Assembly: GCF_000377945.1 (NCBI RefSeq)
Contig: NZ_KB898941.1
Span: 1 to 60,234, forward strand
Length of the DNA stretch: 60,234 nt
Reading direction: 5' to 3'
Source: Thioalkalivibrio sulfidiphilus
GTDB lineage: Bacteria; Pseudomonadota; Gammaproteobacteria; Ectothiorhodospirales; Ectothiorhodospiraceae
The position numbers were made by a program, and so were the translations under genes. Under the pieces are notes generated by a model that had not been told where the DNA came from, did not search any database, and saw only the letters and a program-made list of their open reading frames with translations. Every line of letters begins with the position of its first letter. Position 1 is the stretch's first letter. Below are positions 8,339-16,842 of this stretch, in pieces.

Positions 8339-9169
8339 GTGAACGACACGGCCCCGATCCTGGTCGCCAGCCGCACCGACACCGGCCACGTGCGCAGCCA
8401 CAACGAGGACGCCATCGGCAACGACCCGCACCTGGGTGTGGTGGTGCTGGCCGACGGCATGGGTGGTTATTCCAGCGGCGAGGTGGCCAGCCAGATCGCG
8501 GTCAATACCATCCTGGAAGAACTGCAGCGGGTGCTGCCCGGCCTGAACCCGGGCGAACTGGACCCGGAACTGGGTTACACCCGCCAGACCATGGCCGTAC
8601 GCGAGGCCATCCTGCGGGCCAACCACAAGATCTTCCAGGCCGCCCAGCAGGACACCCGCCACGCGGGCATGGGCACCACCCTGGTGATGGCCGCCTTCCA
8701 TGGCAACCAGGTGACCATCGCCCACGTGGGGGACTCACGCCTGTACCGCATGCGCGACCGGCGCCTGGAACAGCTCACCACCGACCACACCCTCATCCAG
8801 GAACTGGTGGATCACGGCTACTACAATCGCGATGAGGCACGCACCGCCCAGAACAAGAACCTGGTGACCCGCGCGCTCGGCATCGAACCCAGCGTGGCGG
8901 TGGACGTGCTCGAAGGCCTGGCCCTGCCGGGCGACGTGTACCTGCTGTGTTCCGACGGCCTGAACGACATGATCGACGACAGCACCATCGAGCACACCCT
9001 GCTGGAGGCCGCGCCCGACATCGAGGCCGCCGCCGAACGGCTGGTGGAGCAGGCCCTCAACTCGGGCGGACGGGACAACGTCTCCGTGGTGCTGACGCGG
9101 GTGCTGGATACCCACCCGAAGGAGCTGCCGTGGTATAAACGGATCACGAAGATCCTAAAACGCAGCTAG
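8339..9169 (+). CDS. PP2C-type serine/threonine protein phosphatase
   Basis: 276 residues, starting at a GTG 22 bp after the mltD stop. All PP2C metal-binding motifs are present: SHNEDAIG, VVLADGMGGYSSGE, GMGTTLVMA, AHVGDSRLYRMR, LLCSDGLNDMI and GGRDNVSVVL. It should be a soluble Mn/Mg-dependent phosphatase that removes phosphate from Ser/Thr of proteins. The next gene, seven bases downstream, encodes an FHA protein that would read phosphothreonine, so the two probably form a small phospho-signalling pair. No Hanks-type kinase is in the window. Paired PP2C/FHA genes also occur in type VI secretion loci, but no other T6SS gene is here. Confidence 0.93.
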   Translation: MNDTAPILVASRTDTGHVRSHNEDAIGNDPHLGVVVLADGMGGYSSGEVASQIAVNTILEELQRVLPGLNPGELDPELGYTRQTMAVREAILRANHKIFQAAQQDTRHAGMGTTLVMAAFHGNQVTIAHVGDSRLYRMRDRRLEQLTTDHTLIQELVDHGYYNRDEARTAQNKNLVTRALGIEPSVAVDVLEGLALPGDVYLLCSDGLNDMIDDSTIEHTLLEAAPDIEAAAERLVEQALNSGGRDNVSVVLTRVLDTHPKELPWYKRITKILKRS

Positions 9170-9176
9170 GACAGCC

Positions 9177-9992
9177 ATGGCCCGTCTCATCCTCACGCTC
9201 AACGACCAGGTCCTGAAGGACATCCCGCTCAGCCGGGAGACCCTGACCATCGGTCGCAAGCCGGACAACGACATCCATCTGGACAACCACGCGGTCAGCG
9301 GCTACCACGCCCAGATCATCACCCTCCTCAACGACAGTTTCATCGAGGACCTGGGCAGCACCAACGGCACCTGGGTCAACGGCGTGCGCATCCGCAAGCG
9401 GGCGCTGCAGGAAGGCGACGAGATCAACATCCATCACTATCGCCTGCGCTTCACCCACCAGACCGGTCCGGTGAAGACCCTGGCGCCCGAGAACCTGGAA
9501 AAGACCATGATCGTGCGCATGGATGCCCTGGGCCTGCCCCAGACCCAGGCCGATGCCGGCATGGAAAAGGCCGTGCGCAAGATCGAGGCCACCCCTGCCC
9601 CGGCACCGGCGGCGAAACCCGCCGCACCGGCACCCGCCCGGAGCCGGCCGGAGCCCCTGCCTGCCATCACGCCCTCCAGGTCCGCGGCCGCAGCAACCCC
9701 TGCTCCGCAACCCGCGACGGCGGGCACCGGCTCGCTGCGCATCCTGTCCGGCCCGAACGCCGGACGCAGCCTGGAACTCGTGAAGAACCTCACCACCCTG
9801 GGCCGGCCCGGCGTCCAGGTGGCCGCCATCACCAAGCGCGCCCAGGGCTACGTGCTGGTGCGCGTGGACGCTGGCGCCAGCGGCGAATCCCCCAAGGTCA
9901 ACGACCAGCCCATCGGCAACCAGGCCCGCCTGCTCAAGCATGGCGACACCATCGATATCGCAGGCATTCGGATGGAGTTTGTGACCAAGTAA
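9177..9992 (+). CDS. FHA-domain protein (phosphothreonine reader), two FHA modules
   Basis: 271 residues. The N-terminal FHA domain (about 1-95) has the full set of conserved residues: IGRKPDND, SGYHAQI and LGSTNGTWVNG. A linker rich in Ala and Pro (about 135-180) connects to a second, degenerate FHA-like domain (about 182-271) with TLGRPGVQVAAI and KVNDQPIG, where the Ser/His pair is lost. The first domain would bind a phosphothreonine peptide; the second may only scaffold. It follows the PP2C gene by seven bases with AGGAC as the ribosome binding site. Transcription then runs into a 7-bp-unit inverted repeat that separates it from the convergent transporter operon. Confidence 0.92.
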   Translation: MARLILTLNDQVLKDIPLSRETLTIGRKPDNDIHLDNHAVSGYHAQIITLLNDSFIEDLGSTNGTWVNGVRIRKRALQEGDEINIHHYRLRFTHQTGPVKTLAPENLEKTMIVRMDALGLPQTQADAGMEKAVRKIEATPAPAPAAKPAAPAPARSRPEPLPAITPSRSAAAATPAPQPATAGTGSLRILSGPNAGRSLELVKNLTTLGRPGVQVAAITKRAQGYVLVRVDAGASGESPKVNDQPIGNQARLLKHGDTIDIAGIRMEFVTK

Positions 9993-10150
9993 GAAGTGGG
10001 GAGCGGGAAGTAAGACGTGGGAAGTGAGAAGTGAGAAGTGAGAGGTGAGAAGTGAGAAGTGAGAAGTGTAAACCAATCCCTACTTCGCACTTCCCAATTC
10101 ACACTTCCAACTTCCTTTCCCACTTCCCAATTCACATTTCCAACTTCCAT
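9993..10150. repeat. Facing arrays of a 7-bp unit (GAAGTGA / TCACTTC)
   Basis: From the FHA stop codon onward the sequence is an array of GAAGTGA-like heptamers (about 9994-10068, seven nearly exact units in the middle). A short centre follows, then a degenerate array of the reverse complement (CTTCCCA, ATTCACA, CTTCCAA; about 10081-10148). The arrays end at the stop codon of the convergent ABC gene. The transcript could fold into a long imperfect hairpin on either strand. Confidence 0.75.
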
Positions 10151-11827
10151 TCACGCCACCAGATCCAGCCTCGGCACCGCCGCCAGCAGCTTGCGGGTGT
10201 AATCGTCCCGGGGACGGTTGCTCACCTGCTCCGTCGGACCGTACTCCACCACCCGCCCCTGATACATCACCGCCATGGTGTCGGCCAGGTATTCCACCAC
10301 GCCGATGTTGTGGGTGATGAACAGCAGCGTGAGGCCGCGCTCCGCCTTCAGGGCCAGGAGGATCTGCAGGATCTCCGCCTGCACCGAGACGTCCAGCGCG
10401 CTGGTCACCTCGTCGCAGACGATGAAGCTCGGGTTGAGCACCAGGGCCCGGGCGATGCCGATGCGCTGACGCTGACCGCCGGAGAACTCATGGGGATAGC
10501 GCCACAGGCTGTCGGCGGGCAGCTGCACCTGGTCGAGCACCTGCTGGGCCAGGTGCAGGCGCTCCTCCAGGGACTCGCCGATGCCATGCACCGCCATGGG
10601 TTCGGTGAGCGCCCCGGCCACGGTCATGCGCGGATTCAGCGACGAGGCCGGGTCCTGGAAGATGATCTGCATGCGCCTGCGGAAGGGACGCATCTCCCGG
10701 GGGCTGAGCGTGGTGATGTCCTCGCCTTCGAAACGCACCGAGCCGCTGGTGATGTCCTGCAGCCGCAGGATGCCCCGTCCCAGGGTGGTCTTGCCGCAGC
10801 CGGACTCCCCCACCAGGGCGAGTACCTGACCCTGGGGGATGCTGAGCGTCACGCCGTCCACGGCGCGCACGTGATCCACCACCCGGCGCATCAGCCCCTT
10901 GCGCACCGGGAAGTGAATGCGCACATCGTTCAATTCCACCAGGGGCGCCTCGGCGATCCGCGGCGGATGAACCGCAGCCACTGACTCGATCACCGTCGAC
11001 GCCCGGCGCTTGCGCAGGTTCTCGGGCAGCGCATCGATGAGCTGGCGGGTGTAGGGATGCTGCGGTTCGGTGAGCACCTTCTTCACCTCGCCGGTCTCCA
11101 CGATCTTGCCCAGTTGCATCACCGCCAGGCGCCGGGCCATCTGGGCCACCACGCCGAAGTCGTGGGTGATGAACAGGATGCCCATGCCGTTTTTCTCCTG
11201 CAGCTCGCGCATCAGGCGCAGGATCTCCGCCTGCACGGTCACGTCCAGGGCGGTGGTGGGTTCGTCGGCGATGAGCAGGTCCGGCTCGCAGGCCATGGCC
11301 ATGGCGATCATCACCCGCTGGCGCTGGCCGCCGGAGAGGCGATGGGGAAACTCGTGGAAGCGTTCCTCCGGCTTGGGGATCTGCACCTGGGCGAGCGCCG
11401 CCACGGCGCGCTCACGGGCCTCGGCATCGCCCATCTCGGGACGGTGCAGCCGCAGGGCCTCGACGATCTGGTCGCCCACAGTGAACACCGGGTTGAGCGA
11501 GGTCATGGGCTCCTGGAAGATCATGCTGATGCGGCTGCCGCGGATCTGCCGGCGCCGCTCCTCGGAGAGCCTGAGCATGTCCACCCGCTCGATGCGCCCG
11601 TCGGGCTGACGATCCTCGAACCAGATCTCGCCGCCCGGATGGCTGCTGATGTCCCGGGGCAGGAGCTGGATCACCGACAGGGCCGAGACCGACTTACCGC
11701 TGCCCGACTCCCCCACCAGGCAGAAGGTCTCACCCCGCTCGATGTGAAAGCTCACGTCATCCACCGCCTTGACGGTCTCCCCGCCGGCACGCAGATGGGT
11801 CTGGAGATTTTTCACTTCAAGCAGCAT
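10151..11827 (-). CDS. yejF: Peptide ABC transporter, fused dual ATPase (YejF-like)
   Basis: 558 residues containing two complete ABC ATPase domains. Walker A motifs are GESGSGKS and GESGCGKT; signatures are LSGGQRQRVMIAMAM and FSGGQRQRIGIARAL; Walker B segments are DLLIADEPTTALD and SFIVCDEVTSALD. Each half ends in the oligopeptide-transporter extension (KKVLTEPQHPYTRQLIDALP and a second copy), as in DppD/DppF, fused here as in E. coli YejF. It would energise uptake through the two permeases encoded upstream. A 121-bp gap holding an 8-bp-unit inverted repeat separates it from the permease gene. The substrate is probably an oligopeptide, since YejABEF takes up microcin C-type peptides; specificity cannot be read here. 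Confidence 0.9.
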   Translation of the reverse strand: MLLEVKNLQTHLRAGGETVKAVDDVSFHIERGETFCLVGESGSGKSVSALSVIQLLPRDISSHPGGEIWFEDRQPDGRIERVDMLRLSEERRRQIRGSRISMIFQEPMTSLNPVFTVGDQIVEALRLHRPEMGDAEARERAVAALAQVQIPKPEERFHEFPHRLSGGQRQRVMIAMAMACEPDLLIADEPTTALDVTVQAEILRLMRELQEKNGMGILFITHDFGVVAQMARRLAVMQLGKIVETGEVKKVLTEPQHPYTRQLIDALPENLRKRRASTVIESVAAVHPPRIAEAPLVELNDVRIHFPVRKGLMRRVVDHVRAVDGVTLSIPQGQVLALVGESGCGKTTLGRGILRLQDITSGSVRFEGEDITTLSPREMRPFRRRMQIIFQDPASSLNPRMTVAGALTEPMAVHGIGESLEERLHLAQQVLDQVQLPADSLWRYPHEFSGGQRQRIGIARALVLNPSFIVCDEVTSALDVSVQAEILQILLALKAERGLTLLFITHNIGVVEYLADTMAVMYQGRVVEYGPTEQVSNRPRDDYTRKLLAAVPRLDLVA

Positions 11828-11852
11828 GTGATTTCCCGAACAACCAAGATCT

Positions 11853-11945
11853 TGCCGCAGAGACGCAAAGGCGCGGAGAACTGTGCATGGACGACTCCTG
11901 CTTTACTCATCACTGATCTCTGCGTCTCCGCGCCTCTGCGGCGTA
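11853..11945. repeat. Inverted pair of 8-bp-unit repeats inside the transporter operon
   Basis: Left arm TTGCCGCAGAGACGCAAAGG (from 11853) faces a right arm ending GCGCCTCTGCGG (about 11918-11945). The units have the form CGCAGAGG/CGCAAAGG. It lies between the second permease and ATPase genes, so it sits inside an apparent operon rather than at its end. Confidence 0.65.
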
Positions 11946-11948
11946 ATG

Positions 11949-13145
11949 TCAGGCGTTTTTCTTCAAGTGCGGATCCAGCGCGTCGCGCAGGGACTCGCCC
12001 ACCAGGTTGTAGGCGAACACCGTGAGGAAGATGGCGCCGCCCGGGAAGGCCGCCATCCACCAGTTGAAGGTGGAGGACTGCACCGCCTGGTTGAGCATCT
12101 GGCCCCAGGAGGGATCGTCCACCAGGCCCAGACCCAGGAAGCTCAGCGTGGCCTCGGCGAGGATGGCGGAGGCCACGCCGAAGCTCGCCGCTACCAGGAT
12201 GGGCGCGGCGCCGTTGGGCAGCATGTGGCGGAACAGGATGGAGCGTAGCGGCAGGCCACAGGCGATCGCCGCCTGAACATAATCCTGTTGTCGCAGCTTG
12301 AGGAACTCGGCGCGCACATAGCGGGCATAGCCCGACCAGGAGGTGATGCCGATGATGATCATCATCATGTACAGGCTGCGGCCGAAGAAGGCCACGAATG
12401 TCAGCAAAAGGAACAGGGTGGGAATGGCCTCGAAGATCTCCACCAGGCGCATGCCGATGATGTCCACGATGCCGGAGAAATAGCCCATCAGACCGCCGAT
12501 GATCACGCCGATGCCGAGCGCGATGCCCGTGGCGATGAAGCCGATGGCCAGGGCGATGCGCGAGGCGTGGATCATGCGCGAGAGCACGTCTGCGCCGTTC
12601 TCCTCGGTGCCCAGCCAGTGGCGCCGCTCGGCGCTCTCAAGCGGCGCCTCGAGACCGGTGTCGCCGAAGTCACGCAGGTAGTCCTTGGGTGAATAGGGGA
12701 TGGGCGCACGCCACACCCAGTCATACTGCCCGGCGGCCTCCGCCTCCCGGTACTGCTCGAAGATCACCAGGGACGGCGGCGTGATCAGGCTGTAGCTGAG
12801 TGTCGCGCTCAGCGCCAGCACGCCCAGCACCACCGCCAGGCGCTTGCGGAACGCCACCCGCCAGAACAGCACCGCTACCGCGGCCAGAAAGACCGCCAGA
12901 ATGGTGACATCCGCGGGCGTCAGATGGCGTAGCACAGGGCTGGAGAGCCGCCCGCCCTCGGAGAGCAGCAGGGGATGACTGGTGGCGATGAAGGGCGCGA
13001 ACACCGACACGCCCACCAGCACCAGGATCCAGGCGAGCCCCACACGGGCGCCCCAGCGCAGGAACACCTCGCGCAACACCTGGGCGCTGTAGCTGCGCCG
13101 GGGCGCGAGGGAGGCGGGCTTGGTGGTGGCGAGCGACTCAGTCAT
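11949..13145 (-). CDS. yejE: Peptide ABC transporter permease (YejE/DppC type)
   Basis: 398 residues. The C-terminal two thirds is a standard binding-protein-dependent permease with the ATPase-contact loop: EFLKLRQQDYVQAAIACGLP then RSILFRHMLPN. The N-terminus is longer than in DppC (about 300 aa) and has extra hydrophobic segments (LAVVLGVLALSATLSYSLI) and a soluble stretch before the TM domain. WLGTEENGADVLSRMIHASR is the usual entry to the permease domain. The start overlaps the stop of the partner permease by eight bases, so the two are translationally coupled and probably made in equal amounts. Located in the inner membrane. Confidence 0.9.
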   Translation of the reverse strand: MTESLATTKPASLAPRRSYSAQVLREVFLRWGARVGLAWILVLVGVSVFAPFIATSHPLLLSEGGRLSSPVLRHLTPADVTILAVFLAAVAVLFWRVAFRKRLAVVLGVLALSATLSYSLITPPSLVIFEQYREAEAAGQYDWVWRAPIPYSPKDYLRDFGDTGLEAPLESAERRHWLGTEENGADVLSRMIHASRIALAIGFIATGIALGIGVIIGGLMGYFSGIVDIIGMRLVEIFEAIPTLFLLLTFVAFFGRSLYMMMIIIGITSWSGYARYVRAEFLKLRQQDYVQAAIACGLPLRSILFRHMLPNGAAPILVAASFGVASAILAEATLSFLGLGLVDDPSWGQMLNQAVQSSTFNWWMAAFPGGAIFLTVFAYNLVGESLRDALDPHLKKNA

Positions 13146-14520
13146 AGCTCACCCGCGGGTCCACGATGGCATAGCACAGATCCGCCAGCAGGTAGCCGGC
13201 CAGGGTCAGCAGGCCGCTGATCAGGGTCACCGAGAGCACCAGCTCCCGGTCGCGGCCGCGCACCGCCTCCACCGCCAGCTTACCCATACCGTCGATGCTG
13301 AAGATGGTCTCCACGATCACCGAGCCCGCCAGCAGGCTAGGCAGGAGTGTGGCGGAGACGGTGATCAGGGGCAGCAGGGAATTGCGGAACACGTGCTTCC
13401 ACAACACATCGCTTTCCGATACGCCCTTGGCGCGGGCGGTGCGGGCATAGTCGGCCAGCAGGTTCTCCAGCACCGAGGAGCGGGTCAGCTTGGCCAGGAA
13501 GGCGAAGCCTCCATAGGACAGGCAGATCACCGGCAGCACCAGATGCCAGAGCCGGTCCAGCAGGAAGCCGCGCGTAAACTCCCCAGGGAAGAACTGCGCC
13601 ACCAGCAGGATGCCCAGGATCACGCCCATGAGCCCCAGGGTGACGGTGCGCAGCGCCTGGAAACCGCTCCAACCGATGCCCGCAAAGGCGGCACCCACCA
13701 GCAGCGCCAGCATCATGTGGGCGGCACCGAAGCCATCGCTCACCTGCCCCGCCATGACCACGCCCGCTACGGCGCCCAGCGCGCCGAGCAGCGCCATGCG
13801 CAGGCGTGCCGTGCCGCGCAGGCTGAGCCACACCAGCAGCGCGGCGCAGAGCCCCGCCGCCAGGAACAGCAACAACACCTCGCCCAGACTGCCCCAGTGC
13901 GGCAGGAAGGGCATGTCCAGGGCCTCGCGCCGGCTGATGCCGGCGGTGGGGAACCAGCGCCAGAACTGGTCAGAGGCGAAGAAACCGATGAGCAACACGC
14001 CCGCCAGCATGGTAGGCACCGACCACAGCCCGAGCATCACCACGCTGGAACTGACATCGAAGCTGCTGCCCCGGCGGGTGGCGGCATGCACCCCCACGGC
14101 GATGGCGATGACGTAGATGATGGGAATAGAGATCACGTTCAGCAGCAGGGTGATGGGCAGGCGCTCGGCGATCAGATCCATCACCGGGCGCCCATAGCGA
14201 AAACTCATGCCCAGGTCCGAGCCCTTGAAGAAGGAGAAGCGTCCCAGCTCGCCGGTGGTCTCGTCGATCTGGAAACCCATCGGCGAGACGTTGTTCAACC
14301 AGCGCAGGTACTGCACCGGCGCCGGCTGATCCAGTCCGTAGCGGCGGTTGTAGTAGTCCTCCAGGGCCTTCTTGGCCTGGGGCTCCAGGTTCAGGCCGTC
14401 CACCAGGGCCTGGGCGCTGATGCCGCCGGGGGCCGCGGCCATGACCACGAACACCACGAGCGTGATCCCCAGCAAGGTGGGGAACATGAGCAGCAGGCGA
14501 CGCAGGATATAGGTGGTCAC
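13138..14520 (-). CDS. yejB: Peptide ABC transporter permease (YejB/DppB type), enlarged
   Basis: 460 residues; the start MTTYILRRLLLMFPTLLGIT is typical for the DppB/YejB family. The EAA-like loop is ENLLADYARTARAKGVSESD followed by LWKHVFRNSLLPL. The protein is about 100 residues longer than YejB (364 aa). The extra part, roughly residues 210-325, holds several hydrophobic segments (LLLFLAAGLCAALLVWLSL, LLGALGAVAGVVMAG, MMLALLVGAAFAGIGW), so the topology must include additional membrane helices. It forms the transmembrane pathway with the YejE-type subunit, whose gene overlaps its stop. A 131-bp repeat-filled gap separates it from the binding-protein gene upstream. Confidence 0.9.
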   Translation of the reverse strand: MTTYILRRLLLMFPTLLGITLVVFVVMAAAPGGISAQALVDGLNLEPQAKKALEDYYNRRYGLDQPAPVQYLRWLNNVSPMGFQIDETTGELGRFSFFKGSDLGMSFRYGRPVMDLIAERLPITLLLNVISIPIIYVIAIAVGVHAATRRGSSFDVSSSVVMLGLWSVPTMLAGVLLIGFFASDQFWRWFPTAGISRREALDMPFLPHWGSLGEVLLLFLAAGLCAALLVWLSLRGTARLRMALLGALGAVAGVVMAGQVSDGFGAAHMMLALLVGAAFAGIGWSGFQALRTVTLGLMGVILGILLVAQFFPGEFTRGFLLDRLWHLVLPVICLSYGGFAFLAKLTRSSVLENLLADYARTARAKGVSESDVLWKHVFRNSLLPLITVSATLLPSLLAGSVIVETIFSIDGMGKLAVEAVRGRDRELVLSVTLISGLLTLAGYLLADLCYAIVDPRVSYD

Positions 14521-14529
14521 GGGAAAGGC

Positions 14530-14651
14530 AATTCAAGATTCAAAGTTCAAGATTCAAAGGGCATGCGCAACCCGCCATACGTGCACTCCCCGAGATACCA
14601 ACGCGCCGCCATTGAACTTTGAATATTGAATATTGAATATTGAATGTTGAA
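14530..14651. repeat. Facing arrays of a 7-bp unit (ATTCAAG / TTGAATA)
   Basis: Left arm: ATTCAAG, ATTCAAA, GTTCAAG, ATTCAAA (about 14530-14558). Right arm: TTGAACT followed by several TTGAATA heptamers (about 14611-14651). The arrays occupy the whole space between the binding-protein and permease genes. The same unit recurs at 38098-38170. Confidence 0.75.
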
Positions 14652-16520
14652 TCATCTCGTATACCTCTGCATATCCGCCGGCACATAGATCTCCACCGGC
14701 ACCGCACCGAGATTCAGGCCCAGGTTGGTGATCTGCAGGTTGTGCAGGCGCTGATCGATGAAGGCGAGCGTCTGGCGGCGCATGAGGAAGGTGTAGGGCT
14801 GATCCTCGTACAGGATGCGCTCGGCCTGCTGCCAGAGTGCCATGCGCGCGGCCTCGTCCACCTCGGCCCGGGCCTGGTCGATGAGCCGGTCCAGTTCGGG
14901 GTTGCGGTAGTTGATGAAGTTGTCGCCGCCGGCCACGGTCTGGCTGGAGTGGAACATCTGGTAGATGTCGGTCTCCACGCCGCTGGTCCAGCCCAGGGTG
15001 ATGGCATCGAAGTCCTTGCGGGTGAGCAGGTCCAGCATCACCGACCACTCCGTGGGCCGCGGACGCAACAGGATGCCGGCCCGGGCGTAGATGTCGCGCA
15101 GGAACAGCACGATGCGCCGGGTATCCTCGTTGTCCTGGAAGAACACCAGCTCGAACTCGAAGGGCCTGCCCTGTTCGTCCACCAGGATGCCGTCACGGTT
15201 GCGGCTACGGTAACCCGCCTCGTGCAGCAGCTGCGTGGCCCGCTCGATGTCGAAGGCATAGGGTTCGAGGCTCGAGTCGTGCTGCGGGCTGCGGGGGTTG
15301 AAGGGGCTGACCGCCGGCTCCGCATAGCCCAGCATGATCTCGTCGATGATGCGCTCGATGGGCGTGAGGTGGCTCATGGCCTGGCGCACCCGCGGATCGG
15401 CGAAGCGGGTGGGACGGCCGTCCCGCTCTTGGTTCCAGCCGATGTAGTTGTAGCCGGCGGTGGGGCTCATGTACTCGAAGTGCCGGGTGCGACTGCGCAA
15501 CTGTTCGTCCTCCAGCAGGCGCTGGTACTCGCGGGGACGGGCGCCGTAGGCGTCGATCTCGCCGTTGCGGAAGGTGGTCAGGCGGGCGCTGTCGTTCTCG
15601 ATGACACGCCAGAGCACCCGGTTGAAGGGCGGATCCACCGGCCCCCAGTAGCGGGGATTGCGCACCAGCTCCACCAGGCCCTGGTCCGGGGTCCAGCCCT
15701 CGGGGTCGGACAGCCGGTAGGGGCCGGAGCCCAGCAGCAGGCCGCGGGAACGGTTGAAGGCCTCGGGATCGTCCAGAAAACGCGCGTAGAAATGCCTCGG
15801 CATGATCTCCAGGCCGCCGGCCAGGGACAGGCTGTTGAAGTAGGGCTCTGCAAAGGTGAAGGCCACGGTGTGATCATCCAGGGCCTCGACCTTCTCCAGC
15901 TTCTCCAGGTAGGCCCGGGAACGGGGCGCGGCGATGGCCTCGTTCATGATGAAGGCCCAGGTGAACACCACGTCGTGGGCGGTGAGCGGCTCGCCGTCGG
16001 AGAAGTTCACGTCGGGACGCATGCGGAAGGTGATGGTGAGTCCGTCCTCGCTGATGGTCCAGTCCCGGGCGATCAGGCCCTGCCATTCCAGGGTGTCCGG
16101 ATCCCGGGTGATCAGGGATTCCAGCACGTAGTTCTGCACCTCCCGGGAATAGGCGTCGGCGGACACCAGGGGGGTGATGGTGCTCAGCCCCGTGGGGAAG
16201 GCCTGGACCAGCCAGTCGCCGGGGGCGAAGTCGGGCTGGGCGGCGGCCTGTTGCGCGCGCCGGAAGGCGGGCGGGATGTCGGTCAACTGATCCCCCTCCC
16301 CTGCACCCACGGCCACGCCGCTGCGCACCCGGGTCTCCAGGGACTGCAGGGCCACGCGCACCCGGCGCAGATCGTCGGACTGCTCCTGCATGGCTCGCTG
16401 CATCTCGCTCATGCGGCTCCACTGGCGGTCCACCTGGTACATGAGCAGGATCAGCATCACGCCCAGGATGACCAGGCCAAGGATCAGGGTCAGGTCTTTG
16501 GCGGCAAAACGTGTTTCCAT
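14652..16520 (-). CDS. Membrane-anchored peptide-binding protein of the ABC transporter
   Basis: 622 residues of the SBP_bac_5 (DppA/OppA/YejA) family; family segments include GLTITFRMRPDVNFSDGEP, then TAHDVVFTWAF and LGSGPYRLSDPE. The N-terminus is unusual. There is a short cytoplasmic start, one membrane helix (LTLILGLVILGVMLILLMYQV, about residues 10-30) without an evident signal-peptidase site or lipobox, and then a predicted coiled coil of 30-40 residues (QWSRMSEMQRAMQEQSDDLR). The binding domain should therefore be tethered to the inner membrane on a stalk rather than free or lipid-anchored. It is the first gene of the four-gene transporter operon. Oligopeptide uptake is the best guess. 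Confidence 0.88.
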   Translation of the reverse strand: METRFAAKDLTLILGLVILGVMLILLMYQVDRQWSRMSEMQRAMQEQSDDLRRVRVALQSLETRVRSGVAVGAGEGDQLTDIPPAFRRAQQAAAQPDFAPGDWLVQAFPTGLSTITPLVSADAYSREVQNYVLESLITRDPDTLEWQGLIARDWTISEDGLTITFRMRPDVNFSDGEPLTAHDVVFTWAFIMNEAIAAPRSRAYLEKLEKVEALDDHTVAFTFAEPYFNSLSLAGGLEIMPRHFYARFLDDPEAFNRSRGLLLGSGPYRLSDPEGWTPDQGLVELVRNPRYWGPVDPPFNRVLWRVIENDSARLTTFRNGEIDAYGARPREYQRLLEDEQLRSRTRHFEYMSPTAGYNYIGWNQERDGRPTRFADPRVRQAMSHLTPIERIIDEIMLGYAEPAVSPFNPRSPQHDSSLEPYAFDIERATQLLHEAGYRSRNRDGILVDEQGRPFEFELVFFQDNEDTRRIVLFLRDIYARAGILLRPRPTEWSVMLDLLTRKDFDAITLGWTSGVETDIYQMFHSSQTVAGGDNFINYRNPELDRLIDQARAEVDEAARMALWQQAERILYEDQPYTFLMRRQTLAFIDQRLHNLQITNLGLNLGAVPVEIYVPADMQRYTR

Positions 16521-16842
16521 GGGGCTCCGTGTCCATCCAGGCCGCGAGCGGCCTCACCAGGGAGGCCGTCTCGGCTTGTTCGCGTGCAAAGTCGCCTCGA
16601 CTATAGATGGATTCCGCGTCCGTTTCATCCGCCCGCGCGCCGCGCGGCAGCGGCCCGGATTGGGCGCAGCGGAGTGGAACGCCGGCACGGGGCGATAGTA
16701 TGATGCGGCCATCCCCGATGGGTGATGTGCCAGCCCGTGCCGTTCGAGGCCATCCGTTGCGTTCAGACTCCCCATCGGTGAGCAGGTTCATTCGACCGCG
16801 CAGTAACCGAACATGCGCGGCGCCCAAGCACAGGAGAATCAC
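16521..16842. other. Intergenic region between the transporter operon and fabI
   Basis: A 322-bp divergent promoter region. TATGAT at 16699-16704 is a good -10 candidate for fabI, but nothing close to TTGACA lies 16-18 bp upstream. No repeat of the kinds found elsewhere and no RNA gene was seen. A ribosome binding site (AGGAGA, about 16832) marks the fabI start. Confidence 0.4.

Noticed and set aside
9993-10150. Repeat arrays considered as CRISPR
   Set aside because: Units are 7-9 bp without unique spacers, arms are inverted, and no cas gene is present.
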